Source: Budorcas taxicolor (Eukaryota > Chordata > Mammalia > Artiodactyla > Bovidae). From it: a DNA stretch of 64,000 nt. The DNA is taken from the NCBI RefSeq assembly GCF_023091745.1, contig NC_068935.1:61962724-62026723 (forward strand), written 5' to 3'. The translations under genes were made by a program, and so were the position numbers. The notes under the pieces are model-generated. The model saw only the letters and a program-made list of their open reading frames with translations. It made no database searches and was not told where the DNA came from. Of the stretch, positions 35,219 to 45,994 are shown in pieces (positions within the stretch are counted from its first letter, which is position 1; each line of letters opens with the position of its first letter).

Positions 35219-35964
35219 CACTCTCAGAAGGGTGGGGTATGGGATTCCCACACAGTTCCCTTGCATCCATATACACGCACCTGCACGTCTTAGCTGGGGC
35301 TACCTTTCTTCCCTCAAGAGCACACTTGATCACTGTTTCCTGTGAATGCCTACTTTTCATGCCGCTTTGCCGACTCTCTTTACAGCATGGATGCTCTGAT
35401 GTTCAAAACATTTGCTTACATAAATTTCAACCATTTAGCTGCGTGCAATGCAGAAGACGCAGTTATTGTCTCAGTCCCTCTCTTCACACCCAGAAATACA
35501 CTGTTAGTAGGTCCTCCTTCTCTGCGCACATTGAACAAACATGTATTAACATTCACCTACAGATTTTAGCTCATCCATTATCAGTAGCAAGTGTTGTGTT
35601 CATGACAGGAGCTATCATTTCCCCAATAGAGCCACGTGTGTACGACTTTGTTCACACATACTACTCATAGATCTAATATGAAGTAGATGATGGCCACACG
35701 GACATACTTTGGGCATCACCAGCACAAACTTATTCCCGGTCGAGGTTCCGAGTCTTGTGCTCCAGGGAATTCTGTGTTCTGGCTCTCAGAGCACAGGTGT
35801 CACGTGACGACTCAGCAAAAGGGAGAAGGAGAAACTGGTGAGTGAGCCACTGCAGTCTCCCTGCATCGGGACCTCTCAGCCCATCACACAAACTCAGGGA
35901 TGGCTGAGTTGCCTCAGCCCCAACCAGTGAGCTTCCCCATACCACAAGGCACACGTACATGCAC
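35219..35964 (+). repeat. Inverted repeat, left copy of the high-identity tract
   Basis: Reverse-complement match to 40542-41287; positions sum to 76506 throughout. From about 35239 to 35964 I count 10 mismatches in roughly 725 bases (about 98.6%). Just outside, beyond 35236, similarity falls sharply. The inner end coincides with a BovB-tail SINE on the right side. The shared 143-codon frame (35239-35670) differs mostly by amino-acid-changing substitutions, so it is not taken as a gene. Confidence 0.93.
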
Positions 35965-38590
35965 TTACACACACTTTCTCTCTCTCAGCATGACATTAGA
36001 GACCTAAGATACCCGATATGGTTGCATATCATCCATGCTCTCTGCCCCTACACATGCATGCACATGATTCTGCTTCCAGGGTAGATGTTATTCTCAGCTC
36101 CTTCTAGTTTGTTATTTTAAAGGACACTTGGGAAAATCTAAAATGATGCTCACTATCCTAAAATAGCAAAACTATTCAGCACCAGTGAACTAATCATCCA
36201 GGAATACTTAATGTAGGCACATCAGTCCAAGGACTCTAGAATTTTTATTCTAGCTATACCTGTGCCATATATTAAAAAGTTTCTAAAAATTGTACGACCT
36301 ACTTCAGTATTCTCTCGTATTTACTTTTGCGTACATTCTTTCAAGAATGAAACACTTTCTTTGAGTGCTTTCAGTGGACAACCAAGATGCCAACTGTAGT
36401 TCTTTTTTTTTTTTTTTTTTTTTTCTGATTACTACAGCAATGCTCCTTAAGCGGGACCATCAGAAGGGAAGGGTGTTAGATGAAAATATTACGCATTAAA
36501 TGTCCCTCCCAGCATACGCTTTGGCACGTTGCCCAAATACCTTCCATTCAGGTTTGGTACACAGACATGCAGAAGAATTTCTTTTCATATTTTGCACTAA
36601 CTGGAGTGCAATACTCTTACAGGTAAGATGGATGATAAATGACAACTAGATAGATAGATTATGACTTGTCAATATGGATCACCTTATGCACAGGAGGAGC
36701 TATGTGTTAACAACAGAACTTTGAACTAACCTTTAAAGTAGCCTGAATTTTCAGAGGGCTTGGAATAATGAAAATGCATCCAATGTTTCAGTTCACAATC
36801 AAATCAAACGTGTCTATAGAGACAGAATGCACAGAGGACAACAGACTGGAGGCCATATTAACAGTCACCCTGCTGCCAGAACTTCACGTCAAGTTCAGAC
36901 CATGGAGAGGTAAAGCCCTCAAATGCACAAGCTTCAGGTTCCTAGGTCCCTCTCGTTCTATTCCAGTTGTGCCTTAGGTGAGGGACCCAAGAACATGATG
37001 GCACAGAGCTTTTATTTCTCCAATCAACAAGCCTGATGCTATACGACTTACCAGAGGACATGAAAGACGTGTAAATGCAGTGGAAAAGTCTAGAGAGGCA
37101 AACAGGCATGTCATGACATGGTTCCATCAGAAAGAGAAGAGGAACAAGGATGGAAACGTGCGGTGAGGGCAGACATTACTTTTCAAATCACTTTGTAAGT
37201 CAGTATGGGGAATCACGCATTCACATGTCCGCAGGCTCCAAAATCTTAATTTTATAAAGATGCTGAGGGGATAGGAAAGGAATAGGAAACATTAGACAAC
37301 GTGAACAAACAGAAAGCAAGTGTAGAAAACGGTTCCATACCATGGCATAGAATGCAGCGAGGATACATTTGAAATGTTTGGCATGTCTTCTGAGGTACAT
37401 TTTTATTCAGAAAAGGAAATATTCACTTTTAAAATGTGTGTACACCTAGCCACATAAGAGATGTTCAATTGAAGAGAGAGAGGGGATACAGAACATGCAT
37501 ACAGAAGGAGCAAAGAGCCGACAATTTCACAAATAGAAAATTTCCAATGTGGGGGAAAATGTCACCTCAGTGTGCCAAACTCCAAGCATAATACATTCAC
37601 ACACACACACACACACACACTCACACACACACATGCGTGTGCACACACACACATGAGATATGCAAACACACACACAAGCAGTAACAGTAAAGCTTTACGA
37701 AACCAAAGCAAAAGGAAAGACCTTAAGAAACAAAGACAGCACAACTCACCTGATTATTAGGCAGGGTCCACTTATTATTTTCATTAGAGGGAGCTTGATA
37801 GAATTATCTGGAGTCCAAAAAAGACAAAACGGGAGAAACAGGACCAGAAGGAGGGCACCCTGGTAGAAAGACTGGGGCACTGGTCTTTCTGGAAAAAACT
37901 CTGGAAGATACATCAGCTCCTAGAACCCATGACCTTGGAAGAGGAGGCCTCAGAGCTTGGGCTCAGACTTCTGAGGAAAGGGCCTGTCCAGCTCTGTGAG
38001 GTTCCTCAAGGAGGTCAGGGGAAGGGTGCATGAAACTGAGAGCCCTCACAGTGAAGCTGGGAAAAACTGATGAGCCTGCACCACAGGGTCAGGATCTGAG
38101 AGGAGGCCCTTCTACCCTGTCCTCCCCACCAACTCCCCCCTGGGGCTCAGATCCCTTAGGAGAGAGTTCCCCAGTTTACTGATGCTGGTCTTTCTGTGGG
38201 CAGCCATGGAGACAGCCCTTGGAGTTTGGACGTGAGCCACAATATGGACCAGTTGCTCCTACTGAAGTCACACGTCCCTATCCCTGTTGTGTGAAAGGGC
38301 AGTCGTGGGGGTGACCCCGAGAGGGGCAGGAACAGACAGGAAGGTACAGCCAGTTGTCTTGCTTCCAGACCACCTGTTGCCCCCCACCAACCCTGCTGGC
38401 CGACCCTCCCGGGGAGCCAGATGGCAGAGTGAAAATGGGGTTGGCAGAACCCCGTCTCAGCACCACTCAGCAGCACACAAGGCTGGAGATGAGAAGCGGG
38501 GACATCCTTTACCTGGAGCCTGATTCTCCTGACAGCACTTCCCTACCCTGATGAAAACTGCAACAGCGTATCCTGTAAATGCTGTTGTGA
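35965..38590. other. Spacer of the older inverted repeat, unique DNA
   Basis: No gene recognised. It holds a poly(T) run at about 36402-36424, a short TAGA run near 36645, and an interrupted (CA)n array at 37598-37672. Frames of up to 106 codons near 38156-38550 overlap on both strands and show no domain. Confidence 0.45.
37598..37672 (+). repeat. Interrupted (CA)n microsatellite
   Basis: CA repeats broken by TC, TGCGTGTG and TGAGATATGCAAA-type interruptions. Confidence 0.93.
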
Positions 38591-38591
38591 A

Positions 38592-38815
38592 GAACTGGCT
38601 CATTGGAAGAGACCCTGATGTTGGGAATGATTGAAGGCAGGAGGAGAAGGGGACGACAGAGGACAAGATGGTTGGATGGCATCACCGACTTGATGGACGT
38701 GAGTTTGAGCAAGCTCCGGGAGTTGGTGATGGACAGGGAAGCCTGACGTGCTGCAGTCCATGAGGTCGCAAAGAGTCAGACATGACTGAGTGACTGAACT
38801 GAATCGACGTCCATT
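38592..38815 (+). mobile_element. BovB 3'-end (Bov-A type) fragment
   Basis: About 220 bp of BovB 3' end, from CTGGCTCATTGGAAGAGACC to GAGTGACTGAACTGAATCG. Moderately diverged, no tRNA-like head. Confidence 0.88.
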
Positions 38816-39491
38816 TTCTCTAGGAACAAAGAAGACACCCCCAAACCATAACATCAGCAGCATCCGTTTCTAAACATAACCACGACCAAAAACAAACAAA
38901 AACAGCCTACTCCACAGTCTTTTAAGAGGGAGCTTGTGTTCGTGCTTCCATAATAAGGGAGCCACTTCACTGTTTTTAATCCAATTTACCGAACCGTAAT
39001 TAGTGGCGTGCTACAAGGAAATCTGACTTTTAGAGAACATGTTTCTTGGTTTGCCTGTGCCAGCTACTCAGGGTAGGTAGCTGATGATGTCCTCCCCTGG
39101 GCTATGCAAAGTTACCTTAGATCTTTCAGTCCTGCTCATCTGTCCCATTTGCTGACTTCAAAATTTCTCCCTCATATCATACACATCAAAACACTCCACT
39201 CTCAGTAGGTGTAAATGGTGAGCAAACTGAAGATCTTTAAGAGCTCACGCAACAGACAACCATTGTGAAGCAAAGGTGTAGGATGAGAAGTGTTTGGGGA
39301 TGCCTGCTTTCAGGGACTCAGGTGACAATGTCCTCACACAACAGGTGTGACATGACATGGGGCGGGGTATGACAGATTACTGGGGCACCGTAGCACCCCC
39401 ACAAAAGGAGGAGCTGCCATGCTCTCTTATAAATCAGGAGGGATCAGAGCTCTTAATATCCAAGTAAAGACCACACCACCGGCACCACGCA

Positions 39492-39539
<48 letters not shown>

Positions 39540-40337
39540 CTCACATTGAGAGCAGACACCGACTAGTGTCCATGTCTCTACACTTACTCCATCTCTCCAG
39601 TCAGTTTTCTTGTGAAATGTTTCTGCCTCCAGGAAAGAGTGACTTACCCTGGTTGTCATGGAAACAAGAATGCCATCACAATGTTCTCTGTGCTGTTAGC
39701 TTTCTGTGGAAACCAGGAAGGATTAATACATCAGACGCAGAGTGCTGGTCTCCTTTTTAGACAGTGACCCCGCAGATAATCCAATGAATGAATGAATGAA
39801 TAACCAGACTATTGGACTATTAGAGACAGCATCTTCATGGAATAGGCAGTGAGGGACAGGAATTGTCACCAAATGGGTTATAGAGGGAGTAAAGTGAAGG
39901 CACAAGAGCTTCTGTTTCTCTGGAGACACATACTCTTAGGATGCAGGTCCCATTAAGGACCACCTTTCAACCTGCCATGACACACGAGGCCAGGGATGTT
40001 TGTGCAGATGGGATCCAAGGACTCGGGGTCAACTAGAAAAGACCTGCAGAGGGGAAAACGTGTGAGAATGACACACCTGGATGTCAGGGGGAGGTGACTG
40101 AGAAACAGGGATGCCCCAAGTCAGCTCTCCTGAGGCGACCCCCAGTTAGAGACAGCCCCAGGACCACCCTGGACCCGGGACCCCAGAGTAAGAGAAAACC
40201 ATGCTGCTCCACATGCAACTCACAGGAGGAGAACCAGCCGGACTTTCATCTCACTGTGTACCAACCAGATGAAGGCTTTCACCAGCTTCTTAGCATGGAG
40301 GAAAGGGAGGGACCTACCAGGAACTGCCATCTAGCCT
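38816..40337. other. Unique DNA with a CA microsatellite
   Basis: No gene recognised. A (CA)n array lies at 39493-39537 and a short TGAA-type run at 39783-39802. Open frames crossing the CA array are products of the repeat. Confidence 0.45.
39493..39537 (+). repeat. (CA)n microsatellite
   Basis: About 22 CA units, almost uninterrupted. Confidence 0.95.
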
Positions 40338-40541
40338 GTCTATTTTTGTTGCTGTTCTTCAGTTGCTAAGTCGTGTTTGACTCTTTCTGACCCTGTGGAC
40401 TGCAGCCTGAAAGGCTTCTCTATCCTTTGCAATGTCCTGGAGGCTGCTCAAATTCATGCCCCTTGAGTCAGTGGTGCTATCTAACCATTCCATCCTCTTC
40501 CACCCTCTCCTCCTTTTGTCTTCATTCTTTGCCAGCATCAG
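40338..40541 (-). mobile_element. BovB-tail SINE fragment at the inner edge of the inverted repeat
   Basis: Minus-strand Bov-A/BovB 3'-end sequence (GTTGCTAAGTCGTG ... CCAGCATCAG). It abuts the inner end of the high-identity tract exactly, and the left side has unrelated sequence at this point. Confidence 0.8.
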
Positions 40542-41287
40542 GTGCATGTACGTGTGCCTTGTGGTATGGGGAAGCTCACTGGTTGGGGCTGAGGCAACTC
40601 AGCCATCCCTGAGTTTGTGTGATGGGCTGAGAGGTCCCGATGCAGGGAGACTGCAGTGGCTCACTCACCAGTTTCTCCTTCTCCCTTTTGCTGAGTCATC
40701 ACGTGACACCTGTGCTCTGAGAGCCAGAACGCAGAGTTCCCTGGAGCACAAGACTCGGAACCTCGACCGGGAATAAGTTTGTGCTGGTGATGCCCAAAGT
40801 ATGTCCGTGTGGCCATCATCTACTTCATATTAGATCTATGAGTAGTATGTGTGAACAAAGTCGTACACACGTGGCTCTATTGGGGAAATGATAGCTCCTG
40901 TCATGAACACAACACTTGCTACTGATAATGGATGAGCTAAAATCTGTAGGTGAACGTTAATACATGTTTGTACAGTGTGCGCAGAGAAGGAGGACCTACT
41001 AACAGTGTATTTCTGAGTGTGAAGAGAGGGATTGAGACAATAACTGCGTCTTCTGCATTGCACGCAGCTAAACGGTTGAAATTTATGTAAGCAAATGTTT
41101 TGAACATCAGAGCATCCATGCTGTAAAGAGAGTTGGCAAAGCGGCATGAAAAGTAGGCATTCACAGGAAACAGTGATCAAGTGTGCTCTTGAGGGAAGAA
41201 AGGTAGCCCCAGCTAAGACGTGCAGGTGCGTGTATATGGATGCAAGGGAACTGTGTGGGAATCCCATATACCACCATATTGAGAGTG
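40542..41287 (-). repeat. Inverted repeat, right copy of the high-identity tract
   Basis: Reverse-complement partner of 35219-35964. About 98.6% identical over roughly 725 bases, with the last 20-50 bases at the outer end much more diverged. Confidence 0.93.
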
Positions 41288-43011
41288 AGCATCTACAATG
41301 TCTGGTCTCCTGTATATATCTCTCTGCACGTTTCAGATTCTCTGAAATCCCACTTGATTAGTTCAGAAGCACAAGGAAACATGCAAACACTACGGGTCCT
41401 GTGTTTGGTACATACACACACACTGCTGCTGCTATTAAATCTCTTTTATTGAATTATAACTGACACACAGTATTATATTTTTTTAAAGGTACACTACTTA
41501 GTGATTCTGTGTTTTTATACATTACTCCATGATCCGCACGACAAGTCTAGCTACCTCCTGCCACCATACAGAGTTATTACAATATGATTGACTGTATTCC
41601 CTATCCTAACATTACATCCTCGGGACTTTTGATTCATTGCTTGTTTTTTTGGCCTCAATCCAGAGACATCGCTTCCAATCCCAGTGTCAAAGAGCTTATG
41701 GCCTATGTTTCATTCTAGGAGTTTAATGGTTTCAGGCTTTATTTTGGTGTGATAAAGGGGTCCAGTTTGATTCCTTTGCATGTAGCTCTCCAGTTTCTCC
41801 AACAGCACCTGCTGAAAAGGCTGTCTTTCCCCTGTCATATACCCTTGCCTCGTATGGCATAGATGAATTGACCGTGTGCCCCAGGCTGAGTTTTGGGCTC
41901 CCTCTTCTTTTCTACTAGTGTGTGTGTCTGTTTTCATGCCAGTACCATACCTGTTTGATGACCATAGCTTTCTAGTATCATCTGAAATCAGGGAGCCTGA
42001 TTCCTGAGGCTATACCCTTCTTTCTCAAGGCTGCTTTGGCGATTCAGGGTCTTTTGTGGCTGCTCCTACTAAACATATGTGTGCAGGCAGATGAACACTC
42101 TCATGGAGCTGGTCATCCCCACTCCTCTGAGACAGGAGGGAATAGCAGAAAGTCAGTAGCTTACCGCGGAAGTATTTCAGAATGCAACAGAAGGGAGAAG
42201 TAAATGTGAGTCCCACATTATAAGTGAGATTTAAGTAACATTTCTGTTTCAGAGTGGCATGCACTCCAGACTTGGGGAAGAGAGTATGACAAACTAATCC
42301 CCGGTTCAGTGGCTTAATTTCCTATCTTCTTTTTCATTTTCTAGATCCACTTTGGAGGTGCTCATGTCCTGGGTCTGTACAGTTGATGCTGTTTGACCCC
42401 TGAGAGAACTCTGTGCACTTCAGAAGCACCGAGCAGGGTGAAGGGTCTGCCGGACATGCAGTTCGAGCCTGGGAATCAACAGATCCAGCTCCAGAACCAC
42501 ACCTGCCACAATCCACACTCCCAGGGTAAGCCTTTTCCCTTCTCCTAAACATTTCATCTGGAATCCGTTCTCTATGCACCTCTGGATTCCAAGCTCATGC
42601 TCTTCCACATAGCAATGCGCTGACACCCAGTATATCTGTACGCTGGTGATCACCTCTGGCTCCCCTGGGTACACGGGCAGTGGGGGCACTGGCTCCTTAG
42701 CAAAGAAAAAGTAAAGCGCTGCCCTGGGATCAGCCACAAGGAGTACAGAAGGCACAGGACATCCAGTGACACAAACGAGATCCTGGTCATGAGACTCCCT
42801 CCCCACATGGTTGCCCTTTCCCGCACAGTAGTAACAAATAAGCCAAGGCGTTGGGTTTGGAGGGCTTATAAAATGCCTCCGGAATCTTTGGCGATTTCTC
42901 CCCATGAATCTGCCATGCACCTTCCCCATAGGCACGTGGATGCATGGCCTTTATACTTCTTTGCTTTATTGCTCACCAATCCTCTTTGGCCAAAGCCTTC
43001 TGCTTTGACAA
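41288..43011 (-). repeat. Older inverted repeat, right side, outer segments
   Basis: Reverse-complement match to 33540-34303 (through 41305-42010) and to 26490-27640 (through 42090-43011). On this side the two segments are contiguous. On the left they are separated by the tandem duplication and the LTR-bearing block. The contiguous arrangement is probably closer to the original. Confidence 0.85.
42420..42935 (-). CDS. Unidentified 171-codon frame, possible gene remnant
   Basis: An open frame of 171 codons, starting MPMGKVHGRF and ending RQTLHPARCF. I do not recognise the protein. A CYYC pair near residue 35 is followed by a histidine but lacks the spacing of a retroviral zinc knuckle. Residues 138-150 (LTLGVWIVAGVVL) are hydrophobic enough for one membrane-associated helix. 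The paralogous copy at 26926-27292 has a one-base deletion and two stops. The contrast hints at coding, but one open copy out of two can also arise by chance. No promoter or splice structure is evident. It may be an exon fragment of an older gene carried in the inverted repeat. Confidence 0.3.
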   Translation of the reverse strand: MPMGKVHGRFMGRNRQRFRRHFISPPNPTPWLICYYCAGKGNHVGRESHDQDLVCVTGCPVPSVLLVADPRAALYFFFAKEPVPPLPVYPGEPEVITSVQIYWVSAHCYVEEHELGIQRCIENGFQMKCLGEGKRLTLGVWIVAGVVLELDLLIPRLELHVRQTLHPARCF

Positions 43012-43216
43012 ATCCCTTGTGGCTCAGCTGGTAAGGAATCTGCCTGCAATGTGGGAGACCTGGGTTCGATCCTTGGGTTGGGAAGATCCCCTCGACAAGG
43101 GAAAGGCTACCCACTCCAGTATTCTTGCCTGGAGAATCCCACGGACAGAGAAGCCTGGTGGACTAGAGTCCATGGGGTCGCAAAGAGTCAGACACAACTG
43201 AGCGACTAACACTTGG
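43012..43216 (+). mobile_element. Bov-tA type SINE
   Basis: Complete plus-strand SINE: head CCCTTGTGGCTCAGCTGG, B-box-like GGGTTCGATCC, tail GAGTCAGACACAACTGAGCG. It sits where the match of the older inverted repeat ends. Confidence 0.92.
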
Positions 43217-44080
43217 TGACATTTAAGCACCTACCCAGGGCTACCATTGGCTGGAAGGGTGCCTTGATGACCGATCAGTGCCTAAAGGTGTGGATGCTCG
43301 CTGCCCCGGGGAGAGTTTAAGTGAAGGAGGCCATGAGCCTGGGATAGGCCACTAGGAGACTATGGCCATGGTGACCCAGAAACCACAGTGACTGAAACAC
43401 TGACCCCAAGCAACAAAGGGAGGAAGAAAAGAAAGCCCTCCCCACTCCCCAACCCCACCCTTCCCCCATCAACCCAGGTCCACAGGCACTTTTATAGTGA
43501 GATGACCCCATCCAAGCTCTTCATCCTCTTTCCCACTGAATCCCCCCCCCCCAAGACTCCTTCCTTGTCCTTACCTGACACACACCCACTCCTCAGCCCC
43601 CATCCTTTCACTTGGAGCCTTTGTTCCTCCACACCAATGCCCTTCTATGCTCACCTTGTTGTCCTTCCAGAGGCCCAAGACAGCCATTTGAATCTTAAGA
43701 ACTTTACCATCAAAACAGAGCATTGTTGCAAATTCATGAACACCATCCATGTGTACCTTTTCTATTTGCATGCTTGAGAGGCCAGTGATCTAATGAGCAT
43801 GTGTGGTACAAAACAAAGCTTCTATATTTGCACAGGCTGCATTAACTGTGAAAAATAAACATTTCAGGAAAACGTATTCTCAGTATAAACAGTTGGAGAA
43901 TGGAAAATCATGACTGGAGACAGGTCGTCATTTGGTGTTCTTCCATTTCTCCCTAAGGGAATCTTGGGTGAAGGAAGAAGCGTATCAGCCAGTCCTTGAG
44001 GAAGGGGTGTATTTGTTTTCTGATGGTCTCTTCTGTTCCCTGTTCTTCCCTCCTCTTTTCCTACCCTCTTTTTGACTGGG
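43217..44080. other. Unique DNA, no supported gene
   Basis: A 129-codon plus-strand frame (43388-43777) is proline- and serine-rich, crosses a poly(C) run at about 43543-43552, and has no recognisable domain. No gene is supported. Confidence 0.45.
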
Positions 44081-44286
44081 TTCCTTGGTAGCTCAGATGT
44101 AAAGAATCTGCCTGCAATGCAGGAGACCCAGGTTCAATTCCTGGGTCAGGAAGCTCCCCTGGAGAAGGGAATGGCAACCCACTCTGGTAGTCTTGTCTGG
44201 AGAATTCCGTGGACAGAGAAGCCCCGGGGGGCTACAGTCCATGGGGTTGTGATGAGTCGGACACAACTGAGCAACTTTCATTTCAC
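44081..44286 (+). mobile_element. Bov-tA type SINE with target duplication
   Basis: Complete SINE from TTCCTTGGTAGCTCAG to ACACAACTGAGCAACTTTCA. Flanked by TTTTGACTGGG (44070-44080) and TTTTGACGGGG (44287-44297), one mismatch. Confidence 0.92.
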
Positions 44287-44468
44287 TTTTGACGGGGTAC
44301 TTTTTATGACAAATTTCTTCTGCACTCTCTGTTGCGTATGGGAATAAACAGGTTCTAAGGGCCTTTGGGAAGGTAGGCAGACAGGAAAGTGAGGATGAGG
44401 ATGAGTTTAGAAAGTAAGAGGAGGAAGAGGGTTGAAGATTCTTTTTGGAGAGTAGTAAGAGAAGGTGC

Positions 44469-44794
44469 AAGGAGATCCAACCAGTCCATTCTGAAGGAGA
44501 TCAGCCCTGGGATTTCTTTGGAAGGAATGATGCTAAAGGTGAAACTCCAGTCCTTTGGCCACCTCATGCGAAGAGTTGACTCATTGGAAAAGACTCTGAT
44601 GCTGGGAGGGATTGGGGGCAGGAGGAGAAGGGGACGACAGAGGATGAGATGGCTGGATGGCATCACGGACTTGATGGACAGGAGTCTGAGTGAACTCCGG
44701 GAGTTGGTAATGGACAGGGAGGCCTGGCGTGCTGCGATTCATGGGGTGGCAAAGAGTCGGACACGACCGAGTGACTGAACTGAACTGAACTGAA
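44469..44794 (+). mobile_element. Young BovB 3'-end insertion with exact target duplication
   Basis: A 326-bp 5'-truncated BovB tail ending in ACTGA repeats. The exact 10-bp duplication GAGAAGGTGC lies at 44459-44468 and 44795-44804. The sequence is close to consensus and its C-terminal frame is open, both signs of a recent insertion. Confidence 0.95.
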
Positions 44795-44804
44795 GAGAAG
44801 GTGC

Positions 44805-45223
44805 TGGATTCATTAACTGATGGATAATCTTGAATTTCATCAAGACTGGGAAGTTTGGCCATAATCCATAGCAGATAAAACTAAAGGCACTAAGGGCGAA
44901 GTCAATGTAAAATATGCTAACAGTTCATTCATAATGAACTCATTTAAGCCCTAAACGAAGATCCAGACACTAGGCCGGGAGCCAAACAAAGGATCATTAT
45001 GACTGTCATGAACAAGCGGTTTGTATATCTGATCTTTACACCAATTCTGCAAGGTCGACGGGGGTTATCTCATTTTACAGAATGGGACACTGAGGACAGA
45101 CAAAGTTGAGCCGTGTGTTCCACATCACCTAGTGTTGAGTCTACGTCTCTCTGAGCCCAAAGCCCACACATTCCCCATTCACATACACCACATGGCCAAA
45201 AAGAGCCGGGAAGCACTGAGAGG
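44805..45223. other. Unique DNA outside the visible palindrome match
   Basis: Nothing recognised. This stretch may belong to the left palindrome arm, but its partner would lie beyond the right edge of the window. Confidence 0.4.
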
Positions 45224-45963
45224 TTTTCTGAGGTTTTGAGAATATGGAAGAAGGAAATTGGTCGTGCTTTTTGAAAGTTGTCAAACGTGCATAAAGGTAG
45301 AAAGAACACTAATGATCTCCACCTATACACCACCCAGCTTCACCCATTATACCTCATTCTGTTTCACATATATCCTGTTCGAGCTCTGTCACTACCCCAC
45401 CCCCATTCAGCCATTTTAAAGCAAATCCTAGATAGCCTTTTATTTACAGTCCTTGCATGCATAGATCCATTTCTTAAAGCAACAGGTTTGATGAACTGTC
45501 AATAATTCCTAGCATTATCTAATATCCGGTCAGGGTTTAAATTTCCCAGATTATTCCATAAATGTCTTTTAATTCTCAGCTTGTTCAAGTCAGGATTCAA
45601 CCAATGTCTGCACCCTGCCTCTCTCTGTCATGCTTGTTAGTCTCTTAAGTCTATTATCAGTCTCTCTCCTCTTGCTTTTCCTTGCCTTTTATTTGCTGAA
45701 GAAATGAGATCTTTGTGTCCTAAAATTTCAGAAATCCTGGGTTTGACTGGTTGCATCCCTCTTGTGTTCCTTTACCTGTTCTTCTAGCCACAGTTATTTA
45801 CTGTAAACTGATGAGATTCAACAGACTCAGCTTTGAGTTTTCGGTGAGAATACATCATAGATGTTACTTTGTACTTCCCTTTGCACCCATGTCCCATCAG
45901 GAGATATAGCTAAAGACTGAGACCTGACTTAGTTACTAAGCAACAACAAGAACAAACGTTAAA

Positions 45964-45994
<31 letters not shown>

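Noticed and set aside
35239..35670. 143-codon frame also present at 40836-41267 on the opposite strand
   Set aside because: The two copies differ at seven sites and most of them change the amino acid. That is not the pattern of a protein under constraint; the frame is shared because the DNA is a recent or converted duplicate.
39417..39760. 113-codon frame crossing a CA microsatellite
   Set aside because: A CA array reads open in several frames; the frame exists because of the repeat.
42780..42850. CYYC...H as a retroviral zinc knuckle in the 171-codon frame
   Set aside because: The spacing is not C-x2-C-x4-H-x4-C and no final cysteine follows, so the resemblance is superficial.
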